Notes under the pieces: generated by a model
Database searches by the model: none
Seen by the model: only the letters and a program-made list of their open reading frames with translations
What the model was told of the DNA's origin: nothing
In this document: positions 37,430-42,052 of the stretch, piece by piece
Numbering within the stretch: the first letter of the stretch is position 1
How the letters are laid out: each line of letters starts with the position of its first letter
Source: Gammaproteobacteria bacterium
GTDB taxonomy: Bacteria; Pseudomonadota; Gammaproteobacteria; Pseudomonadales; Balneatricaceae
Length of the DNA: 42,052 nt
Assembly (NCBI GenBank): GCA_030748435.1
Contig: JASMLZ010000030.1
Coordinates: forward strand, 1 to 42,052
Reading direction: 5' to 3'
Program-made: the position numbers and the translations under genes

Positions 37430-37844
37430 ACCGATAGTTTAAGGCGGCCTCCAGGGATTGCATACAACGCCTATAACAGGCCAGATCCTCACCATAGGGA
37501 TCCGCAATTTCAGCATCGGCAGACAACAGCTCAACGCTTATATGCTGACAATTAGTCTCTGCTAACATTTGCTCAACTAGCTGTTGCTGTTCATGGGTCA
37601 TCACCAACACCAGATCACTCTGGTTCAACACTTCTGGAGTCAGCCTCTGACTCACCCCGCGCCAGTCTATACCTCGCTCCCGTAACAGCGTCAGAGCATG
37701 GCTGCTGGTTGGCTGCTGCGCTGCAGCGCGGGTACCAGCTGAAATAAATACCCCCTGCTCACAAAGTTGCCAAGCAAGGGCTTCTGCCATTTGCGAACGA
37801 CAGGTATTACCACTACATATAAATAGGATTGTTTTATCTTGCAT
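37419..37844 (-). CDS. Low-molecular-weight phosphatase, YwlE-like
   Basis: A 141-residue LMW protein tyrosine phosphatase-fold enzyme. The P-loop is CSGNTCRS with nucleophile C10 and R16, and the general-acid Asp is D115 in ADPYGED. The Thr in CxGNTCR is the hallmark of the protein-arginine phosphatase YwlE, where tyrosine phosphatases such as Wzb have Ile. SDLVLVMTHEQQQ also resembles YwlE. Arsenate reductase is less likely, as no ars genes are near. No arginine kinase is seen in the window, so the substrate remains open. It sits on the minus strand between ubiC and ubiA, overlapping ubiC tail to tail. Confidence 0.87.
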   Translation of the reverse strand: MQDKTILFICSGNTCRSQMAEALAWQLCEQGVFISAGTRAAAQQPTSSHALTLLRERGIDWRGVSQRLTPEVLNQSDLVLVMTHEQQQLVEQMLAETNCQHISVELLSADAEIADPYGEDLACYRRCMQSLEAALNYRFRF

Positions 37845-37917
37845 AAGGCTTCTCTAATCGGCATCTTGGCGCACTTGTGTTAGCATAAGCGGCAATCATA
37901 ACCACCACAAGTATGAC

Positions 37918-38775
37918 ATGCCTGTAATCCGTAACTGGGCCGCCTATAAGCAACTTATGCGTCTCGATAAACCCATCGGCACCTACCTGCTGTTATGGCC
38001 AACGTTATGGGCGCTTTGGTTGGCAGCCAAAGGCCTGCCCGACTGGCATTTATTGTGCATTTTTGTTGCCGGAGTGTACCTTATGCGGGCCGCTGGCTGC
38101 GTCATTAACGACTATGCCGACCGTCATATTGATGGCCATGTTGAGCGCACCCATCAACGTCCCCTGGCAACGGGACAAATCAGTGAAAAGGCCGCTCTAG
38201 TGTTATTTACGAGCCTTTGTGCTGTGGCATTTTTACTGGTTCTATTGACCAATACCTTGACCATCAAACTGTCTTTTGTTGGTGTAGCACTGGCCGCCAT
38301 CTACCCTTTTATGAAACGCTACACCCATTGGCCGCAACTGGCCCTGGGCTTGGCCTTCAGCTGGGCCATACCTATGGCTTTTAGCGCCCAGACCGCTAGT
38401 ATTCCCATGGTGGCATGGCTAACTTTTGTAGCTGCCGTATTGATGACTGTTGCCTATGATACCTACTATGCCATGGTCGATCGCAATGATGATCTGCTGA
38501 TCGGCGTTAAATCGACCGCTGTATTGTTTGGGCAATGGGATAGGCGCATTATTGGTCTATTGCAATCAGGCACCTTATTAGTGCTTGGCTATATTGGTCA
38601 AGTACAGCAGTTGGGTGGCTTTTTTTATACCAGCCTAGTCGTTATGGCTAGCCTATTTATCTATCAGGCAATGATCACCCGTGACCGTGAACGCGATGCC
38701 TGTTTTAAAGCGTTTTTAAACAATCACTGGGCATCTTTTGCCGTCTGGATTGGTTTGGTATTGGAATACTGGTAA
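37918..38775 (+). CDS. ubiA: 4-hydroxybenzoate polyprenyltransferase
   Basis: Intramembrane prenyltransferase that attaches the polyprenyl tail to 4-hydroxybenzoate in ubiquinone synthesis. The 285 residues carry eight to nine hydrophobic segments and both Asp-rich diphosphate-binding motifs: NDYADRHID (N64, D65, D68, D72) and [12 protein letters not shown] (D181, D188, D191, D192). It acts after UbiC but is separated from it by the opposite-strand phosphatase gene, so it must have its own promoter in 37845-37917. Confidence 0.96.
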   Translation: MPVIRNWAAYKQLMRLDKPIGTYLLLWPTLWALWLAAKGLPDWHLLCIFVAGVYLMRAAGCVINDYADRHIDGHVERTHQRPLATGQISEKAALVLFTSLCAVAFLLVLLTNTLTIKLSFVGVALAAIYPFMKRYTHWPQLALGLAFSWAIPMAFSAQTASIPMVAWLTFVAAVLMTVAYDTYYAMVDRNDDLLIGVKSTAVLFGQWDRRIIGLLQSGTLLVLGYIGQVQQLGGFFYTSLVVMASLFIYQAMITRDRERDACFKAFLNNHWASFAVWIGLVLEYW

Positions 38776-38783
38776 ATCAGTTT

Positions 38784-38830
38784 GGTTTTAACCCATTTAA
38801 ACCTCATGTAGGTCGGGTTTTAACCCGACA
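38784..38830. repeat. REP-like palindrome after ubiA
   Basis: TGTAGGTCGGGTTTTAACCCGACA (38807-38830) folds into an 8-bp stem (GTCGGGTT/AACCCGAC) with a TT loop. The TGTAGGTCGGG...CCCGACA form is the widespread gammaproteobacterial REP-type repeat. Its central GGTTTTAACCC also occurs as a direct copy at 38784-38794. It may additionally end the ubiA and cysZ transcripts. Confidence 0.7.
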
Positions 38831-38872
38831 ATCTTGTAACTGGCTGCGCTCGCCGGGCACGCTAAGTCCCTC

Positions 38873-39595
38873 CTACTGCTGATGTTCGTCGACCCACAGT
38901 GCCGTAGCCCCTACAACCGCGATAGGCATAACAAAGAAGTTAATAATCGGCACCAGTAACAACAAACTGACAGCGCTGCCAAAAGATAAGTGCAGCAGCT
39001 TGCGCTGGCGCAAACGTTGCCGCATGACTGAAAAGCCAATGCCATTATTGTCCATGGGGTAGTCCACATATTGGATAGACATCATCCAAGCACCAAAGGC
39101 CAGCCAGAGCCAAGGCGTAAGCAGTTGCAAACCGGGAATCCAGCTCAATAAAAACAGCAATAACAGCCGCGGCAAGTAATACAGCCATTTGCTTAGCTCG
39201 CGTCCCAGAGCGCTGGGCATCATCCGCAGCAAGTCACCTAGCCCGCCACCATCAACGGGGCTGCCGGTAAGCAATATTTGTGTCTTCTCTGCCAACAAGC
39301 CATTTAGTGGTGCGGCGATTAAGTTAGCCACCAAATTAAAGCCCCAGAAAACACCCATGCCTACTAACAGGGTTAATAGTAACCACAACAGCCAGGCACC
39401 CCAAGCCAACCAGTCCGGTAACTGTGTCACTACTGCATCAACCCAACCACCGGCATAACTAAAAATCAGGCCAATAGCGAGAGCAAATAACAGGATGTTA
39501 ACCAACAGCGGCAACAAGACAAATAAACGCAGTTCTTTATGCATCAACAATCTTGCTCCACGCGTCAAGTAAATAAATCCTTTTGCTATATCCAT
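38873..39595 (-). CDS. cysZ: CysZ/EI24 family sulfate transporter
   Basis: A 240-residue inner-membrane protein with four or more long hydrophobic segments. It begins with the family signature around GFIYLTRGARLLMHKELRLFVLLPLLVN and includes VANLIAAPLNGLLAEK and the helical-hairpin segment PGLQLLTPWLWLAFGAWMMSIQYVDYPMDNN. CysZ imports sulfate for cysteine synthesis in E. coli. No other cys genes are adjacent. It converges on ubiA, with the REP-like palindrome between. Confidence 0.92.
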   Translation of the reverse strand: MDIAKGFIYLTRGARLLMHKELRLFVLLPLLVNILLFALAIGLIFSYAGGWVDAVVTQLPDWLAWGAWLLWLLLTLLVGMGVFWGFNLVANLIAAPLNGLLAEKTQILLTGSPVDGGGLGDLLRMMPSALGRELSKWLYYLPRLLLLFLLSWIPGLQLLTPWLWLAFGAWMMSIQYVDYPMDNNGIGFSVMRQRLRQRKLLHLSFGSAVSLLLLVPIINFFVMPIAVVGATALWVDEHQQ

Positions 39596-39675
39596 AACTG
39601 CCTCTGGGTGTTTCTATCTAAGTGTAATGGAGTTATATTGTAGCCTTCTTGTCGCCAACTCCCAAGGGCCTTTTT

Positions 39676-40623
39676 ATGCAGGCTATGTTGCTCAATGCGT
39701 TTGCCGATCCAGGTATTTTTGAACTGCACAAGGTGGCAAAACCAGTGCCGGGACCAGGACAGGTACTGATCCGTAATATTGCTGCCGGGGTTAACCCCAT
39801 AGACTGGAAAACAGCAGCAGGTGGCGGCCCAGCAGCCTTGCAGGGAGACTTTCCCATTATTCTGGGCTGGGAGTGCGCTGGCATCATAGAAGCCGTAGGC
39901 GAGCAGGTTAGAGCCTTTAAAGCAAATGATCAGGTATTTGGTTTTTTAAACTTTCCCAATCCGGCCCGCTGTCTGGCCGAATATGTTATTGCGGATATAG
40001 CACATATTGCACCGAAACCAGACTCGGTCAGTTTTTTACAAGCTGGCGCTGTCTCTTTGGCAGGAATTACCGCTTGGCAAGCTCTGGCTATGGGTGGCCA
40101 CGATCTTCAGGGCCAACGCGTACTAGTCCTTGGTGGAGCAGGTGGTGTGGGTCATCTGGCTATTCAGATCGCCAAATTACAAGGTGCGGAATATGTAGCT
40201 ACCACTGCTTCAACCGCTCGTCATAAAGTACTTGGCACTCTGGGAGCGGATGCTTGTTACGACTATCATGACAAGCAGTCCATGCTTGGTGTCGATCAGT
40301 TTGATTTGGTAATTGATGGCATAGGGGGCGATGCCGGCTTGGCACACCTAGCTTGGCTTAAACCTGACGGGCTATGGGTTACTTTACCATCAGTCACCGC
40401 AGAACAAGTCATTAGCGCTGCGCGACAGCAAGGCAAGCAAGCCCAAGGCATAAGGGCAACTCCTAATGGTAATCAGCTAAGGGCTCTGGCCAAAACAATG
40501 GCCGCGGGCAAAATCGAGGTGCTGATTGAGCGTAGTTTTACTCTGGATGAGCTAAATGCTGCTATGGAATTAAGCCGTTCTGGTCATGTGCAGGGTAAAA
40601 TCGTTATTGAATTCAGTTATTAA
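39676..40623 (+). CDS. Zinc-independent MDR oxidoreductase (quinone oxidoreductase-like)
   Basis: A 315-residue medium-chain dehydrogenase/reductase. The N-terminal GroES-like domain has GVNPIDWK and LGWECAGIIEAVG, with no structural zinc cysteine lobe, and the Rossmann fold has GGAGGVGHLAIQIAK (153-167) for NAD(P)H. This is the quinone-oxidoreductase/enoyl-reductase branch; the substrate is not predictable. ATG 39676, preceded by AAGGG, gives the family N-terminus; the in-frame ATG at 39649 would add nine residues. It is a single gene facing the Cys-rich gene. Confidence 0.9.
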   Translation: MQAMLLNAFADPGIFELHKVAKPVPGPGQVLIRNIAAGVNPIDWKTAAGGGPAALQGDFPIILGWECAGIIEAVGEQVRAFKANDQVFGFLNFPNPARCLAEYVIADIAHIAPKPDSVSFLQAGAVSLAGITAWQALAMGGHDLQGQRVLVLGGAGGVGHLAIQIAKLQGAEYVATTASTARHKVLGTLGADACYDYHDKQSMLGVDQFDLVIDGIGGDAGLAHLAWLKPDGLWVTLPSVTAEQVISAARQQGKQAQGIRATPNGNQLRALAKTMAAGKIEVLIERSFTLDELNAAMELSRSGHVQGKIVIEFSY

Positions 40624-40629
40624 CCTGTA

Positions 40630-41052
40630 TTAAGAACTACAGAGTTGTTGTCTTTGTCGCATTAGTTGATAACAAATATTGGTTTCTGGGTGTTCAAAAC
40701 AAACATCACGTAACCAGTCCTTGGTATCTCTATTTTGCTTTTCTGTATAGGTGGGCACATCATGACAAAAGTTCTCGCTTGGTTGGGCTTGCTCCAGACA
40801 AGCTCTAAAAAAACGCCCATGCACCACACCACAACGAAAGGCAGAACAACCCTTAATATTGCGCAACGACTGAGTCAGGCAATCAGTCTGGTCATGTTGC
40901 AGACCATAAACTGCTCCCGACGACTCTGCCTGCATCACTTCAGTTCGCAACTCATGGTTTAAATCAGCCTGATATTGCTTTAGTAATAGATAACTAACCA
41001 AGGCGATAACAGCGATAAATAAAATCCATTTATACCTTTTCAAAATCGGCAT
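40630..41052 (-). CDS. Uncharacterised membrane-anchored Cys-rich protein
   Basis: A 140-residue protein that I do not recognise. It has a basic N-terminus, one hydrophobic segment at about 8-24 and a soluble remainder with eight cysteines, an even number consistent with four disulfides in the periplasm. The N-in/C-out topology follows from the positive residues (K5, R6, K8) before the helix. Its start codon directly abuts the yjaG stop (no gap), so the two are co-translated. It could be a signal-anchored periplasmic partner of an unknown process. Confidence 0.8.
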   Translation of the reverse strand: MPILKRYKWILFIAVIALVSYLLLKQYQADLNHELRTEVMQAESSGAVYGLQHDQTDCLTQSLRNIKGCSAFRCGVVHGRFFRACLEQAQPSENFCHDVPTYTEKQNRDTKDWLRDVCFEHPETNICYQLMRQRQQLCSS

Positions 41053-41646
41053 TTAACGCTCCACACTAATGCCAATATTGCTGATACCATTGGCCTGCGC
41101 CAAGTCCTTGATAGCATCCAATTCCGACACCTTGGGGGTAGGCATATTAGTCAATCTTTGCATGACTTCAACATGGAAAGACAGCTCTCGCTCCATAAGA
41201 TCATGGGTAGATATATAACGTACCAATTCTTCATCATTCATGGTGTCTTCTACGTGCAATTCCAGATATTTGGCGATGGCTTCGCGCGCCAGATGCGCAA
41301 CGCTGGAAGCATCTTCGACACTGGCTGATTCTAAACAGTGAATAGTAGCCATAATGGCCACCAGCGAGTCGAAAGCCAAGCCGGCACCAAAACTGGCATC
41401 TTCTTCATCATGCACGATACTTTCGATCTTTGCCATTTGGGTTTCTGTATTACAACTACCTCGAGCAGATAGCTTAGCCCAGATTTTATCCAGAGCCGTT
41501 CTGGCAACACTCAAGTTCTCATTTTCCAAGAGTTCGTCGTAGAGAGCAAAATGGGGAAAGATGCGCTCACTCACGGCAGCGGCAAATGCAGTTACCTGCC
41601 AGTCCTTCATATCCCCCAGCGGGGCGTAGAGATCATCAAAATACAT
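41053..41646 (-). CDS. yjaG: YjaG family protein (DUF416)
   Basis: A 197-residue soluble, mostly helical protein of the DUF416/YjaG family. It begins MYFDDLYAPLGDMKDWQ, then AFAAAVSERIFPHFALYDE, and has the conserved LDKIWAKL, FGAGLAFDSLVAIMATIHC and acidic helices typical of the family. Function is unknown. It is first in a two-gene unit with the Cys-rich membrane protein, which begins at its stop codon. Confidence 0.93.
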   Translation of the reverse strand: MYFDDLYAPLGDMKDWQVTAFAAAVSERIFPHFALYDELLENENLSVARTALDKIWAKLSARGSCNTETQMAKIESIVHDEEDASFGAGLAFDSLVAIMATIHCLESASVEDASSVAHLAREAIAKYLELHVEDTMNDEELVRYISTHDLMERELSFHVEVMQRLTNMPTPKVSELDAIKDLAQANGISNIGISVER

Positions 41647-41820
41647 GCCAGCTTCCTTTGTTGATTCCCTTGCATTATAAGCCTGTTATTTGACTAGGTC
41701 ATGATAAATCGCATAATAATCTTGATATCACTCATTAATGATATGCAAGCCATGGGCAAACCAGAGCATATAAACACGCCTAAAAAGCCGTCATTGAGCT
41801 GCTTTCTTCACGCGTCTCGC

Positions 41821-41878
41821 CCTACTATCACATGTTCTTATGCTGCCTTCGGCAGCCCTTTTACCCCCCATGTGAGAG
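41821..41878. repeat. 5S-like inverted repeats around a short hairpin
   Basis: CCTACTATCACATG (41821-41834) matches the 5S gene segment at 41945-41958 in 13 of 14 positions, same orientation. CCCCATGTGAGAG (41866-41878) matches the same gene region in the opposite orientation, 13 of 13. Between them GCTGCC-TTC-GGCAGC forms a 6-bp stem. The interval 41647-41889 holds no credible gene. Confidence 0.55.
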
Positions 41879-41889
41879 CCTTTTTGCCA

Positions 41890-41920
41890 TAAAAAAAGCC
41901 CCACCCAAACGGGTGAGGCT
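41890..41920 (-). terminator. Terminator of the rRNA operon
   Basis: On the minus strand AGCCTCACCC and GGGTGGGGCT form a stem (one G-U pair) around GTTT, followed by a run of T. It lies just after the 5S rRNA 3' end. Confidence 0.93.
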
Positions 41921-41932
41921 TATTTATTAGAC

Positions 41933-42050
41933 GCTTGGCAATGACCTACTCTCACATGGGGAAACCCCACACTACCATCGGCGCTAAAACGTTTCACTTC
42001 TGAGTTCGGTATGGGATCAGGTGGTTCCATCTCGCTATGGTTGCCAAGCT
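41933..42050 (-). rRNA. rrf: 5S ribosomal RNA
   Basis: On the minus strand the sequence shows the universal 5S core (GATCCCAT, CCGAACTCAGAAGTGAAACG) and the 3' segment GAGAGTAGG. The ends GCTTGGCAA and TTGCCAAGC form helix I, which sets the boundaries at about 117 nt. It is the last gene of an rRNA operon entering from beyond the right edge; 23S and 16S would lie outside the window. Confidence 0.96.
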
Positions 42051-42052
42051 AA

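Noticed and set aside
41701-41892. 63-codon plus-strand frame near the right end
   Set aside because: No ribosome-binding site or family resemblance; it runs through the 5S-like repeats and the rRNA terminator.

Overview
This window is a stretch of chromosomal housekeeping genes from a gammaproteobacterium, base composition near one half G+C by eye. Gene order points to the Pseudomonadales/Oceanospirillales side of the class: lptM-lysA-dapF-DUF484-xerC-HAD, coaBC-dut-algC-argB, pyrE divergent from a Crc-type protein, rph divergent from yicC, gmk-rpoZ-spoT-recG, and phhAB. The Crc homologue and the AlgC-type phosphoglucomutase/phosphomannomutase support this most. I see no prophage, insertion sequence, integron, CRISPR array, restriction or defence island, and no tRNA. 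I cannot name the genus. Layout, 1-12 kb: the tail of an unidentified gene; argH facing cyaY; a biosynthetic and cell-division operon (lptM, lysA, dapF, DUF484, xerC, yigB-like, ybiB-like) with several ATGA overlaps; coaD and a 2[4Fe-4S] ferredoxin ending in a strong terminator; a DUF4404 protein converging on a class II amidotransferase; mutM; and a broken CBS-domain remnant. Layout, 11-21 kb: coaBC-dut-algC-argB-slmA on one strand, facing pyrE; crc divergent from pyrE and sharing a bidirectional terminator with rph; yicC; an Lrp/AsnC regulator divergent from phhA-phhB (phenylalanine to tyrosine). Layout, 21-30.5 kb: a decayed stretch after phhB, an EamA exporter next to an MMPL/RND-type exporter, then gmk, rpoZ, spoT and recG. 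Layout, 30.5-42 kb: aapJQMP, a general L-amino-acid ABC importer with a well-formed promoter, attenuator-like hairpin and terminator; a PLP deaminase-like gene and DUF501; ubiC and ubiA with a YwlE-like phosphatase gene inserted between them on the other strand; a REP-like palindrome; cysZ; a quinone-oxidoreductase-like gene; a Cys-rich membrane-anchored protein next to yjaG; and a 5S rRNA gene marking the end of an rRNA operon entering from the right. How they connect: lysine/peptidoglycan (lysA, dapF), arginine (argH, argB), pyrimidine/dNTP (pyrE, dut, gmk), CoA (coaBC, coaD) and ubiquinone (ubiC, ubiA) genes sit among genome-maintenance genes (xerC, mutM, recG, slmA). Crc, SpoT and the Lrp-type regulator are the nutrient-control genes, and the aap and phh operons are plausible targets. 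I found no convincing new system. The best leads are small: an RNA hairpin that could mask the phhA ribosome-binding site, a palindrome inside the aap promoter spacer plus an Hfq/Crc-type A-rich motif in its leader, the YwlE-like phosphatase, the Cys-rich yjaG partner, the 5S-like inverted repeats beyond the rRNA terminator, and two decayed genes.
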